From Gillisella vitis (GTDB taxonomy: Bacteria > Pseudomonadota > Alphaproteobacteria > Rhizobiales > Rhizobiaceae): a stretch of 64,000 bases of DNA. The notes under the pieces are model-generated. The model did no database searches. It was not told the origin of the DNA and was given only the letters and a program-made list of their open reading frames with translations. The translations under genes and the position numbers were made by a program. This document shows, piece after piece, positions 1-8,798 of the stretch; position 1 is the stretch's first letter; every line of letters starts with the position of its first letter. The stretch is taken from positions 62,001 through 126,000 of the forward strand of contig WPHV01000013.1 in the NCBI GenBank assembly GCA_009744235.1. The letters are read 5' to 3'.

Positions 1-425
1 CAGACGGTGCGGGGTATTTCCGCCATTGCGGCAAATGCGGCGTCACCATGAAGCGCAACGTACCAGTGCTCGAATGTCAGTTCAGGGATGCCCTGTTCGA
101 GACCGGTAAATCCCTTGCCCGCGCGAAGCGTGTGCATCCTGGCTATGGTATTCCAGACGCCCGCTGTTTCCGGCGTGGCGGCATCGAAAACCTGCACCCG
201 TCGGATGCCGGCACGGCGCAGTCCAAACGCAATGGCAACACCACTCTGACCACCGCCGATGACGGCAACGTCCATATCTGTGGCGACCGGAGCAACCCAA
301 TCCAGAGTGACCGGTTCGAGCTGCGCGATTGCGCGACGCGTCTGTTCACTGAGCTGGTTGAGACGCTCTTGCGACACCGTTCTCCCGCTTGATCGGCCCG
401 ACGCGATTTTTTGTTGAACTGTCAT
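1..425 (-). CDS. FAD/NAD(P)-binding oxidoreductase, N-terminal part (runs off left edge)
   Basis: The reading frame opens with ATG at 425 and stays open to the window edge, giving about 141 residues of a longer protein. A dinucleotide-binding fingerprint VAVIGGGQSG lies at residues 53-62, followed by an acidic strand end (VFDA, about 79-82). This is the usual start of flavin-dependent monooxygenase-type oxidoreductases. The start follows a purine-rich AGGGG. It lies 10 bp downstream of the LLM monooxygenase gene on the same strand, so it is probably the third gene of that operon. A role in oxidising the same substrate or supplying reduced flavin is inferred. The C-terminal half, which would set the subfamily, is missing. 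Confidence 0.75.
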   Translation of the reverse strand, partial: MTVQQKIASGRSSGRTVSQERLNQLSEQTRRAIAQLEPVTLDWVAPVATDMDVAVIGGGQSGVAIAFGLRRAGIRRVQVFDAATPETAGVWNTIARMHTLRAGKGFTGLEQGIPELTFEHWYVALHGDAAFAAMAEIPRTV

Positions 426-435
426 CTCATCACCC

Positions 436-1662
436 CTAGAGCCGCAAACCGGCTGCCCGCATCAGCGGGAGAACGGTTCGTCCGAAATGGGTGAGGTCGG
501 GCAGGTAGTCGAAGAAGGAGATGTGGAAACCGTCCACTCCTTCGGCATGCAAAGCGGCAAGCTGTTCGACGATCCGTTGAGGCGAGCCGACGAGCCGGAC
601 ATTCCCCCCGACAGCGATCGCATCGACCGAGTTTACATCGTTGCTCTTCGCCCACGCCTGCGCGTCGCTGACCAGCCGTTTGTCGAAATCCTTCGTGTCA
701 GCAATGTTATGCAGCCCGCCGACATTCCTCTGCTCGACGGCGGCAACAATCGCGCCATAGTATTCCTGAGCTTCCTGATCCGTGTCGCGACAGACGATGA
801 TTGGATTGAGGATGACGCGGATTGTGCGCCCGTTTCGAGCCGCAGCTGCCTTGACGGTGGCGGTATGGGCGCCGAGCGACGCCCGCGCTGCCTCGAAACT
901 GCCCCCGCCGGGGCTAGTGACAAAGACGATATCCGATTGCCGCGCAGCGAAGTCTATGCCGGCGGGCGAGCCTGTCGCGCTGATCAGAAGGGGTCGGCCG
1001 AAACGCGGCTTCGGCGTGATGAAGCCCTCTTTGATCCGCCATGGCGATTTACCGGAAAAGGTGACGGGCTCGTCCGAGCGCCACAATGCCTTCAGCGCAT
1101 TGACGAATTCGTCGGCGAGCCTGTACCGCTGATCGTGCTCGATCTGCGAGCCGCCGAACATCTCGTGTTCAATCCGGCGATGACCGGTCACGACATTGAG
1201 GCCCCAGCGGCCATTTGTGATGTGATCGAGGGTGGCGCCGGCGCGCGCCAGATGAAGCGGGTGCCAAGGTCCATACAGGATATGCACGGTCGATGCGAGC
1301 AGGATATTCTTCGTCTCTGTCGCCAGCGCAGCCATGGTGACGAAGGGGTCGAGAGAGGTGCCGTTCAGTACTTCGCCGAACCCGCCTTTCGGAAGCCATT
1401 GCGACAGTCCAAAGACGATGTCGAAGCCGAGTTCGTCAGCGATTCGTACGAGGTTGCGGTTGTAGCCGAAATCCCATGACGTCGTGCGTGGCAGATGCGA
1501 CGCACTCCAGCCACCGGCATTGAGTGGCAGAAAGAGGCCGAGCATCGTCGGCTGCCGGAAGATGCGCGCGACTGGGCTTTCGTCAAAATCAGCGGGTGAC
1601 GGGACCGGATCGTTCTGCGTTAGTTCCGTGGATGTGAGCGTGTGGTGAGGGTCGCGCGTCAT
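436..1662 (-). CDS. LLM-class flavin-dependent monooxygenase (sulfone/sulfonate type)
   Basis: A 408-residue bacterial luciferase-like protein. The N-terminal half has the typical core, with LGFDIVFGLSQWLPKGGFGE at the first substrate loop, the alternating strand/helix pattern, and GRWGLNVVTGHRRIEHEMFG at the flavin phosphate region. The overall pattern recalls dimethylsulfone or alkanesulfonate monooxygenases of the SfnG/SsuD group, which use FMNH2 and O2 to cleave C-S bonds. Its ATG overlaps the stop of the upstream monooxygenase gene by 4 bp (ATGA), so translation is probably coupled. The substrate cannot be read from sequence; the sulfur context (ABC importer, rhodanese) favours an organosulfur compound. 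Confidence 0.85.
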   Translation of the reverse strand: MTRDPHHTLTSTELTQNDPVPSPADFDESPVARIFRQPTMLGLFLPLNAGGWSASHLPRTTSWDFGYNRNLVRIADELGFDIVFGLSQWLPKGGFGEVLNGTSLDPFVTMAALATETKNILLASTVHILYGPWHPLHLARAGATLDHITNGRWGLNVVTGHRRIEHEMFGGSQIEHDQRYRLADEFVNALKALWRSDEPVTFSGKSPWRIKEGFITPKPRFGRPLLISATGSPAGIDFAARQSDIVFVTSPGGGSFEAARASLGAHTATVKAAAARNGRTIRVILNPIIVCRDTDQEAQEYYGAIVAAVEQRNVGGLHNIADTKDFDKRLVSDAQAWAKSNDVNSVDAIAVGGNVRLVGSPQRIVEQLAALHAEGVDGFHISFFDYLPDLTHFGRTVLPLMRAAGLRL

Positions 1663-2951
1663 TCACCGAGCCCCAGGTTTCCGCGCAATGTGCTGTGCCG
1701 ATATTCCGACCGGAAGATGCCACGTCGCTGCAGGATGGGGATGACGCTTTCCGTAAACGAACTGAAGCCATCGGGAAAATGCGTGGCGCTGACATTGAAG
1801 CCGTCAGCCGCACCGCTGCGGAACCACAACTCAATCTCATCGGCGACCTTCTCTGGCGTCCCGGCAATAAAGCGGTTGCGTCCCTGCGAACTGAGCAGGA
1901 TTTCCCGCAGCGTCGCGCCGGGCCGCCGCTCGATCATCTGCCAGGTGGATTCCGAAATCCCGGTTGAAACCGCAGGTGTGAAGTCAGCCTGAGCGCGGGT
2001 CGGAGCCGGTTTGTCGAGGTCCTCGCCACCAAGAGGGACACCAAGACGAATCCCGAACCAGCGCGCATCGGCGGCGAGGTCGCGAAGCGCGTCGAGTCGT
2101 TCAACTTTTCTGAGCGCCTCTTCTTCGGTTGAGCCAACGACCGGATAGATTCCAGGCATGAACAGCGTCCGGTCGGGATCGCGCCCCGCCTTGCGCACCG
2201 CATCCTTCGTCCTTCTGTAACCCGCCTGGGCCGCCTCGAGGTTGGTCTGGAGGCTATAGATCAGGTCGGCGTGCCTTGCGCCGAAGCTAAGGCCGACCTC
2301 GGAGGATCCGGCTTGTACCAGGATGGGCTTTCCTTGCGGGCTGGTCGGCACCTGCAAGGGCCCACGGACTTTAAAATGCATTCCAACATGGTTGAGATGG
2401 CTGACCTTCTTCCAGTCGACGAACGTGCCGCCAGCCTGGTCGAGTAATAGCGCACCGTCTCCCCAGCTTGCCCAGAGAGCCTTTGCAACGCTCACGAACT
2501 CCTCCGCACGGTCGTAACGCTCGTCATGCGTCGGCAGGTCCATGCCGAAATTCCAGCCTGCTTCCGGAAGATAGCTTGTCACAATATTCCAGGCAGCACG
2601 GCCACCGCTGATATGATCGAGCGAAGAGAGCTTGCGGGCGAGTTCGTAGGGCTCGGAAAATGTCGTGGAAACAGTGGCGATCAGTCCCACGGATTCAGTT
2701 CTCGCCGCTATCGCCGAAAGTGCCAGCAATGGATCGAGTGCGTGCCACGGTTCGACTGGCGGCTCCATCGGAAGGCTTTGGAAGTCCGATAGAAAAACAG
2801 CGTCGAAACCTGCCTTCTCCGCGATCTGCGCGACCTCGATGTGAGCGTTCACATCGAGAAACTGCGCGGGGTTGTCGATGAGGCGCCATCGCGCTGGGTG
2901 CAAGCCGAGGCCAAGATTGTAATTTGCGGTGAAATGAAGTTCTCGTTGCAT
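1659..2951 (-). CDS. LLM-class monooxygenase, NtaA/SnaA/DszA-like
   Basis: A 430-residue flavin-dependent monooxygenase. DHISGGRAAWNIVTS near residues 130-145, followed by HDERYDRAEEF and by GKPILVQAGSSEVG, are hallmarks of the nitrilotriacetate, pristinamycin and dibenzothiophene-sulfone monooxygenase family. It is the first gene of a leftward operon (this gene, the second LLM gene, the FAD oxidoreductase) and is divergent from a LysR regulator. The enzymes of this family need FMNH2 from a partner reductase; none is certain here, though the partial oxidoreductase downstream could contribute. The third monooxygenase at 8.8 kb belongs to the same subfamily, so the region may handle related substrates. 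Confidence 0.85.
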   Translation of the reverse strand: MQRELHFTANYNLGLGLHPARWRLIDNPAQFLDVNAHIEVAQIAEKAGFDAVFLSDFQSLPMEPPVEPWHALDPLLALSAIAARTESVGLIATVSTTFSEPYELARKLSSLDHISGGRAAWNIVTSYLPEAGWNFGMDLPTHDERYDRAEEFVSVAKALWASWGDGALLLDQAGGTFVDWKKVSHLNHVGMHFKVRGPLQVPTSPQGKPILVQAGSSEVGLSFGARHADLIYSLQTNLEAAQAGYRRTKDAVRKAGRDPDRTLFMPGIYPVVGSTEEEALRKVERLDALRDLAADARWFGIRLGVPLGGEDLDKPAPTRAQADFTPAVSTGISESTWQMIERRPGATLREILLSSQGRNRFIAGTPEKVADEIELWFRSGAADGFNVSATHFPDGFSSFTESVIPILQRRGIFRSEYRHSTLRGNLGLGE

Positions 2952-3039
2952 ATCGTTCTTTGCTTCAGGAATAAGGAGGTGCCGCGCCCATGACAGACGG
3001 TTTCAAATTGCGGGCGGCGGGCCTATTTAGGAAGCAAAA

Positions 3040-3058
3040 GTCTACTAATTCTATAGAC
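3040..3058. promoter_or_regulatory. Candidate LysR operator in divergent intergenic region
   Basis: An inverted repeat GTCTA-N9-TAGAC lies between the leftward monooxygenase operon (start 2951) and the rightward LysR gene (start 3123). It contains the T-N11-A spacing typical of LysR-type sites. Placement in a divergent regulator/target promoter region supports it as the operator; this is inference from position and symmetry. Confidence 0.5.
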
Positions 3059-3122
3059 GTTGGTGCATATTCCTGTCGATTATATGTTTGTTTTCGATTT
3101 CACTATTCGAGAGGTTCGAAGA

Positions 3123-4085
3123 ATGCGGGGCACCGACTTTGGCAATCTGCGTGCTTTTATGATGATCGTGGATTCCGGCAGTTTCGTTCGGGCCGCAGCA
3201 GCCCTGAAAATCGCGCCTTCCACTCTCAGCTACACAATCCAGGTTCTGGAAGGGCGGCTTGGGACGAAACTGCTGCAGCGTACGACGAGAACGGTCAGAT
3301 TGACCGAAGCTGGAAGTCGATTGGCCCGGCGCCTCGGGCCAATGATGTCCGAATTCGACACCTTGATGGAGGACCTGACGGAGCCTCGGGAAAAGCTCTC
3401 CGGGACGCTGAAGCTTTGCGTCCCGCGTATGCCGATGCGGCTTTATATGGAACCGCTTCTTAATGGCTTCGAAGCCGCTTACACGGACATTACCATCGAT
3501 CTCACGATTGGAGATGTGCTCGTCGACATCGCGGTGTCCGGGTTTGATGCTGCGGTCATCCCTAACCGGAGCATCCAGGACGATCTGGTCTCTATTCGGT
3601 TAGGACCGGAATTAAAGCGCATTGTCTACGCGTCACCAAGATATCTCGCCCGTTTCGGGGCGCCCTCTGAACCGGGAGACCTCGTTCATCATAATTGCAT
3701 CAACTTTCGAGGCCCCCACACCGGAGCAATCTACCCCTGGGAGTTTCAGCGCGGTCAAGAACGCTTCGAGGTTGCTGTCAGCGGTTCGCTCATCGTGTCG
3801 GATTCGACCTACACACTTTCAGCCGCTCTCAGCGGCAAGGGCATAGGCTATGGCATAGAGCCAATTTCGAAGCCTTTTCTGGACGACGGCAGTCTGATTT
3901 CACTCCTGGAAGGCTGGGTCGCCCCCCATCCGGGGTTCATGCTGTGTTATCCAAAGAACCGGAATATCTCCGCCGCACTCAAGGCATTGCTTTCGTATGT
4001 AAGAAAGCAGAGCCGTGCCGGCAGTAGACTGAACGACGACCGTGTGAATGGTCGCCTTGGATCTACTCATATTGTTCGAACATGA
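3123..4085 (+). CDS. LysR-family transcriptional regulator
   Basis: A 320-residue LysR-type regulator. An N-terminal winged helix-turn-helix (FVRAAAALKIAPSTLSYTIQ, then LEGRLGTKLLQRTTRTVRLT) is followed by a periplasmic-binding-like effector domain. The open frame extends upstream to 3060, but the ATG at 3123 is chosen because GAGG precedes it at proper distance and because LysR proteins normally begin about 5-10 residues before the helix-turn-helix. It is divergent from the two-monooxygenase operon, the classical arrangement for a LysR gene controlling its neighbour. The inducer is unknown; sulfur-related co-inducers are plausible from context. Confidence 0.88.
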   Translation: MRGTDFGNLRAFMMIVDSGSFVRAAAALKIAPSTLSYTIQVLEGRLGTKLLQRTTRTVRLTEAGSRLARRLGPMMSEFDTLMEDLTEPREKLSGTLKLCVPRMPMRLYMEPLLNGFEAAYTDITIDLTIGDVLVDIAVSGFDAAVIPNRSIQDDLVSIRLGPELKRIVYASPRYLARFGAPSEPGDLVHHNCINFRGPHTGAIYPWEFQRGQERFEVAVSGSLIVSDSTYTLSAALSGKGIGYGIEPISKPFLDDGSLISLLEGWVAPHPGFMLCYPKNRNISAALKALLSYVRKQSRAGSRLNDDRVNGRLGSTHIVRT

Positions 4086-4130
4086 AGCGCGCTCTTGAAT
4101 GTCAGAAAAATATAGCCTAATTTCTGACGC

Positions 4131-4696
4131 ATGAAACCCCTCGCGACATCAGTTCCAGACCTAATTATGAAGCGTGCCCGTGCCGGCGGGCGCGGCAGTG
4201 TCTTCACGCCCAGTGATTTCCTGGACGTGGCCGCGCGCGCGGCCGTCGACCAAGCGCTTTCTCGGTTGGCCAGGAATGGAAAGCTTCGGCGCCTGACGAT
4301 GTGGCGAAAGCGTTGGCGCGGGAGACCGGATCTCAGGTGCAGATCGCCGGTGCGCGCGCGGCGAATGCCCTTGGCCTGTCAACACAGGTCCCCGCACATA
4401 GCATCTATCTGACTGATGGCCCGTCGCGCCGTGTTGTGCTCGATAAGCGCGTCGTTGATCTGCGCCACGCTTCGCCCAAGCACCTTATTGCTCCGGGCAG
4501 TGCTGCCGGCACAGTTGTTCAGGCCCTTCGTCACGTCGGGGCGGTGCGTGCCGCCGACGTTGCGCAGATCGCCTCGCGTCGACTGTCGGCCAGCGACAAG
4601 AAGACGCTAGCATCCAATGCGGTCCGGGCTCCCGCTTGGATGCGTTCGACGCTGGTCTCGATCGCTAACGCAATGCCGAGTGAGATAGATGGATAA
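4131..4696 (+). pseudogene. DUF6088-like (AbiEi-type antitoxin-like) gene, internally deleted
   Basis: The first frame (from 4131) encodes the N-terminal winged-helix part ending ...SRLARNGKLRRL. The continuation DDVAKALARETGSQVQIAGARAANALGLS... is in another frame from about 4296 to 4696. As I recall the DUF6088 family, these two parts are joined by a short GRGLYDLP-like segment that is absent here. A small out-of-frame deletion at about 4290-4296 is therefore the simplest explanation. Relatives are often encoded near abortive-infection or type IV toxin-antitoxin genes. No nucleotidyltransferase partner is next to it; the following genes are the AAA/subtilase pair. Family naming is from memory of conserved strings. 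Confidence 0.65.
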
Positions 4697-4925
4697 CCAT
4701 GCGAATGTATCCATCAAGCTGATAGGAAAGAATTTGCTCTCGTTGCAGTCTCAAATGTTGGGAACTGTTGCTCCGTTCAAATTGCTTTTCGCTATGGCGA
4801 TCATTAAACTGGATTTTAACCAGTTCTTTGGGAGAGGCGTCTATCTCTCGAAAGTGCCAAAAAGTCACCGCGAGAGGGACACGATGACGCAAATGTGGAC
4901 CATTCAATCAGAAGGAGCTCGATCT

Positions 4926-4949
4926 ATGAACCGAGCTCAGTCGTCATGA
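4926..4949 (+). CDS. Possible 7-codon leader ORF (MNRAQSS) coupled to AAA gene
   Basis: The best ribosome binding site here, AGAAGGAG at about 4910-4917, is spaced for the ATG at 4926 rather than for the ATPase ATG at 4946. The 4926 start encodes only seven residues. Its TGA overlaps the ATPase start as ATGA (4946-4949). This is a typical translational-coupling layout; whether the peptide is made is untested. Confidence 0.4.
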   Translation: MNRAQSS

Positions 4950-5932
4950 CCACGGCGCAGCAGTTGATCTCGCTGCTGAAGAGCCACGTCGAAGGCGACG
5001 ACGAGCAGTTCCTGACGATTGCATTGCAGGCTGCAGCAAGTGAGGCCCGCAGGGGTCATGGAAAGGTGGCTGTGCAACTCCGCGAGCTTGTCGATGCAGC
5101 GCGCGCCAACAAGGATCGTACCTCCGGGCGCAAGAAAGCCCCTGTTCCTATTGCGCAGCCACGCGGTGATCTCGCGAACCTGGTTGCGGTGCGCTACACT
5201 GACGTTCGGTTGTCGAGCATGATCCTTCCTGCGGAGCTCGAAGCTCGTTTGAAACGAGTCATTCTCGAGCAGCGACAACAGCATAAGCTTCGCAGCCATG
5301 GGCTGGCCCCACGGCGCAAACTGTTGCTCATCGGTCCCCCCGGATCCGGAAAGACAATGACCGCGGCTGCGCTCGCCGGTGAACTCCATACGCCGTTGTT
5401 CACCGTGCAGCTCGATGGCTTGATGACGAAGTTCATGGGGGAGACCGCCTCAAAGTTGCGGCTGGTGTTCTCGGCGATGGCTGAAACCAAAGGCGTCTAC
5501 TTCTTCGACGAGTTCGATGCGATCGGCGCGAAGCGCGCGGAACGCAATGACGTGGGCGAGATCCGGCGTGTCCTCAATTCGTTCCTTCAATTCCTCGAGG
5601 AGGATGAGAGTGACGGTCTGGTGGTGGCGGCGACTAATCACCCGGAATTGCTCGATCCAGCGCTCTTTCGGCGGTTCGATGACGTCATCGAGTATGCATT
5701 GCCGAGCGTTGAAGTCGCGACCGGCATTTTGCAAGCGCGCCTATCCGGCTTCGACACCCAGGATATCGACTGGAAAAAAGCGGTTGCAGATGCTGCCGGT
5801 TTGAGCCAGGCCGAGATTGCCCGCGCTGCGGCCGACGCCGCGAAACTCGTCGTCCTGTCCGACCGGGACCGCATCACCCAGAACGATCTGTCCCTCGCGA
5901 TAGCCGAACGCAAAGGAGCGGCGTCGCAATAA
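4946..5932 (+). CDS. AAA+ ATPase paired with subtilisin-like protease
   Basis: A 328-residue protein with a helical N-terminal region and one AAA+ module: Walker A GPPGSGKT at residues 130-137, Walker B VYFFDEFDAIG with D188 and E189, sensor-like VVAATNHPELLDPALFRRFD, and a C-terminal lid domain (GLSQAEIARAAADAAK). The frame extends to a GTG at 4895, but the ATG at 4946 is preferred because it overlaps the stop of a small leader ORF. Only 3 bp separate its stop from the protease gene, so the two are co-expressed. AAA/subtilase gene pairs recur in bacterial genomes in mobile or stress and defence settings. A role as regulator or unfoldase for the protease is inferred. Confidence 0.85.
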   Translation: MTTAQQLISLLKSHVEGDDEQFLTIALQAAASEARRGHGKVAVQLRELVDAARANKDRTSGRKKAPVPIAQPRGDLANLVAVRYTDVRLSSMILPAELEARLKRVILEQRQQHKLRSHGLAPRRKLLLIGPPGSGKTMTAAALAGELHTPLFTVQLDGLMTKFMGETASKLRLVFSAMAETKGVYFFDEFDAIGAKRAERNDVGEIRRVLNSFLQFLEEDESDGLVVAATNHPELLDPALFRRFDDVIEYALPSVEVATGILQARLSGFDTQDIDWKKAVADAAGLSQAEIARAAADAAKLVVLSDRDRITQNDLSLAIAERKGAASQ

Positions 5933-5935
5933 TCG

Positions 5936-8446
5936 ATGGCAGAAGAAACACCGCGTCCACTCCCACACGTTTATTTGCCCGGTCACGGGAACATCCAGGA
6001 CTACACTGCCAGAGGCGGAGGTGGCGGCACAACCGTGCCGGTGCGCGATAGGGCTCAGCATGCTGTAAAGCTGACAGAAGCCCTTACCCGCGCAGTGGCA
6101 GACGCGGAAGCGCAATTGAGAGCCCGCGAGCCCGACCTTGCGGGTGGAACGCCAGGTTTCTATCTTGAGTTCGAACTCCCTTCATCCCAGAGCGAGATCG
6201 TCGATAAGCTCGAAAACCGCCAGGGCAGGTTTCCGATCGAACTTGTTAGCGTTCGCCCGATAGGGGAGGGAGGGAACGCGATTGCCGCCACCGTCTTCGT
6301 CCCCGAGCGCCAGCGCGACTATTACCTCAAGAAGGTGGCCGAATATCGCGACCAGGACCGGATCCAACGGGTCGAGGGGGACGGTGAGATCGTCGAAAGA
6401 AACAACGGACCCAAGAATGAAGTGCTCGTGGCCTCACTTGAGACCGCGCGTCTTGCGGTGGCCAGATCCCTCTATACGGATGACGAGGCGTTCTTTCCGG
6501 TGCCCGGTACGGCCATCTGGTGGGAGGTCTGGCTGCGTCTCGGGACCAGAGATACCTTTGCGACGGCGGCTGAGCGACTGGAGCTTCCGGTGCGTGAACA
6601 TGCCCTTCAGTTTCCGGAGCGCGAGGTGTTGATCGTCCACGCGAGCGCCGAAACCCTCGGGCGGATCATTGCGCACACCGACACGATCGCAGAGCTACGA
6701 ACCGCCCGCGATACACCGGCCTTCTTTATGGAGATGGACGGCGCCGAGCAACGCGCCTGGGCTGCGGAGACGGCGGGCCGCATTGTGGCCCCCGATGGTG
6801 ACCGTCCCGCCGTCTGCCTTCTCGATTCAGGCTCTACCCGACGTCACCCTTTGATCCTCCCGGCGCTCGCAGCAGTGGATCAGCAGGCATTCGATCCTGG
6901 CTGGAACGTCGAAGACACCAGTAATCAGGGGCACGGCGGACATGGCACCCAGCTTTCCGGCGTCGCCCTATACGGTGACCTGACCGATGTCCTCGCCGGA
7001 GCCGGGCAGATCATACTGACGCACCGGCTGGAGTCGGTGAAGATCCTGCCTGACCATGGCGCGAATGACCCCGATCTCTTCGGCGCCATCACCGCCCAAT
7101 CGATAGCGCGTGCCGAGATCGTCGCACCGGACCGGCCTCGCGCGATCTGCCTTGCCCTGACCAGTGACGGCGATCACTGGCGCGGCCGTCCGTCGTCATG
7201 GTCTGCGGCTCTCGACGCACTTGCCTATGGCGCCGACAATGCGCCGCGCCTGATTGCGGTTTCTGCCGGCAATATTCGTGAGGACATTCATCAGAACGAT
7301 TATCTCGTTCGCAACGATATCACGCCGATCGAAAGCCCGGCCCAGGCGTGGAATGTGCTGACGGTCGGAGCATTTACCGAGAAGACGGCGATCACCGACC
7401 CGGTCTTCAACGGATGGGGTGTCATGGCCCAGGTCGGCGATCTCATGCCACGTAGCCGTACCTCCGTCACTTGGAACCACGATTGGCCCCTCAAACCCGA
7501 TGTTGTCTTCGAGGGTGGCAATCTGGGCGTAGATCCGGCGACGCTCATTGGTGATCACCTTGACGATCTCGCGCTGCTGACGACCTATCGGACGCCCGAG
7601 CACCGGGCGTTCACGACAACCGGCGAGACCAGTGCAGCAACTGCGCTCGCGGCAAGGATGGGCGCGCAGATCCTGGGGCAGCGTCCTGATCTGTGGCCCG
7701 AGACGGTCAGAGCCCTGATCGTCCATTCGGCGGAATGGACACCGACGATGAAAGCCCATCTCGGCGGGATCAACAAGAATGGCTTGATTCGGCGTTACGG
7801 TTTCGGGGTTCCATCACTGGTGCGCGCCCTTGGAAGTCTCGATAACGATGTCACCATGGTCATCGAGAACCAGATGCAACCATTCAAGACCGTGGGCAGC
7901 AAGATCGAGACCAAGGACATGGTCCTGCACGCGCTTCCCTGGCCAACAGAGGAACTCGAGGCTCTTGGTGAAACCCAGGTTCAGTTGCGGATCACGCTCA
8001 GCTATTTCATTGAGCCCAATCCTGGGGAGCGTGGCCAAACACGCCGTCACAGCTACGCTTCGCATGGATTGCGGTTTGCGTTGAAACCGGGCGACGAGCG
8101 CCCCGATGTCTTCTTGCGTCGCATCAATGCCGCGGCCGGGGCCAGGCCGCCGGCAAGGGCGGCGGGAGATGCAGGCTGGACGCTTGGTCCCGTTCTTCGC
8201 AATCGGGGATCGCTGCATGGGGATATCTGGGAGGGAAACGCCGTCGAGCTCTCCCAGCGTGACGCTATCGCCATCTATCCGACTGGCGGATGGTGGCGGG
8301 AGAATACCGGTCAGAGAAGGGGTAATACAGCGGTTCGTTATGCACTTGTCGCAACGTTGCGAACTGCGGCTGATGTCGATCTCTACACCCCGATCAGCAC
8401 CCCCATCCTTCCAGAGGTGGCGCCCGAAATTCTGATTGAGACTTAG
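5936..8446 (+). CDS. S8 (subtilisin-like) serine peptidase, cytoplasmic, AAA-associated
   Basis: An 836-residue protein. About 280 N-terminal residues contain an alpha/beta region that may act as a propeptide or sensing domain. The S8 catalytic triad follows: D297 in CLLDSGS, H336 in GHGGHGTQ, and S566 in GETSAATALAA. The Ser motif departs from the usual GTSxAxP by lacking the proline. No signal peptide or membrane segment is visible, so it probably acts in the cytoplasm with the ATPase encoded 3 bp upstream. About 250 residues after the serine form a C-terminal beta-rich domain. Substrate unknown; a conditional self- or effector-cleaving role is possible by analogy with other ATPase-controlled proteases. 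Confidence 0.85.
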   Translation: MAEETPRPLPHVYLPGHGNIQDYTARGGGGGTTVPVRDRAQHAVKLTEALTRAVADAEAQLRAREPDLAGGTPGFYLEFELPSSQSEIVDKLENRQGRFPIELVSVRPIGEGGNAIAATVFVPERQRDYYLKKVAEYRDQDRIQRVEGDGEIVERNNGPKNEVLVASLETARLAVARSLYTDDEAFFPVPGTAIWWEVWLRLGTRDTFATAAERLELPVREHALQFPEREVLIVHASAETLGRIIAHTDTIAELRTARDTPAFFMEMDGAEQRAWAAETAGRIVAPDGDRPAVCLLDSGSTRRHPLILPALAAVDQQAFDPGWNVEDTSNQGHGGHGTQLSGVALYGDLTDVLAGAGQIILTHRLESVKILPDHGANDPDLFGAITAQSIARAEIVAPDRPRAICLALTSDGDHWRGRPSSWSAALDALAYGADNAPRLIAVSAGNIREDIHQNDYLVRNDITPIESPAQAWNVLTVGAFTEKTAITDPVFNGWGVMAQVGDLMPRSRTSVTWNHDWPLKPDVVFEGGNLGVDPATLIGDHLDDLALLTTYRTPEHRAFTTTGETSAATALAARMGAQILGQRPDLWPETVRALIVHSAEWTPTMKAHLGGINKNGLIRRYGFGVPSLVRALGSLDNDVTMVIENQMQPFKTVGSKIETKDMVLHALPWPTEELEALGETQVQLRITLSYFIEPNPGERGQTRRHSYASHGLRFALKPGDERPDVFLRRINAAAGARPPARAAGDAGWTLGPVLRNRGSLHGDIWEGNAVELSQRDAIAIYPTGGWWRENTGQRRGNTAVRYALVATLRTAADVDLYTPISTPILPEVAPEILIET

Positions 8447-8765
8447 ACCCTCCCGCATTGGAGATATCGGTGAACATCCCAGACATGTTGCCTTCCCGTC
8501 AGTCACCCGACTCGATAGCTCATACGGGCGGATTCCGGCCCCACCGCCGTGAAGGACAGAAGTTAGCTTTACCCCCGACTGATCAGGGATGCACGCGTGC
8601 GACAATTTCGACGCTATCGTGGTAGGCAGCCATTCGCGAGAATTGTTGTCCACTAGGAAATTGTTTCCTCAACCCGCGTATAATTAGTCCCTTGAGGCTT
8701 TCTTTCGAGATCAGATATTATTCCATTATTTCTATATTGACGATAGATTGTATATAAATAGTCAT
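8447..8765. other. Intergenic region between protease and sulfur operon
   Basis: No convincing gene is seen. The right part (from about 8690) is AT-rich with TTGACG and TATAAA-like hexamers and probably holds the promoter of the operon that starts at 8799, but hexamer spacing is not ideal. Confidence 0.4.
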
Positions 8766-8788
8766 TCCTGAGAATGATTATCTCAGGA
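8766..8788 (+). promoter_or_regulatory. Perfect inverted repeat overlapping the ribosome binding site of the 8799 gene
   Basis: TCCTGAGA (8766-8773) and TCTCAGGA (8781-8788) form a perfect 8-bp inverted repeat with a 7-nt loop. The right arm contains the AGGA of the Shine-Dalgarno sequence, 10 bp before ATG 8799. In RNA the hairpin would hide the ribosome binding site. In DNA it could equally be an operator for a dimeric repressor. Confidence 0.5.
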
Positions 8789-8798
8789 AGGCGTACGG

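Noticed and set aside
8766-8788. Iron-responsive (Fur or RirA-type) operator
   Set aside because: The symmetry gives TGA-N11-TCA, not the expected TGA-N9-TCA, and the Fur consensus matches only partly.
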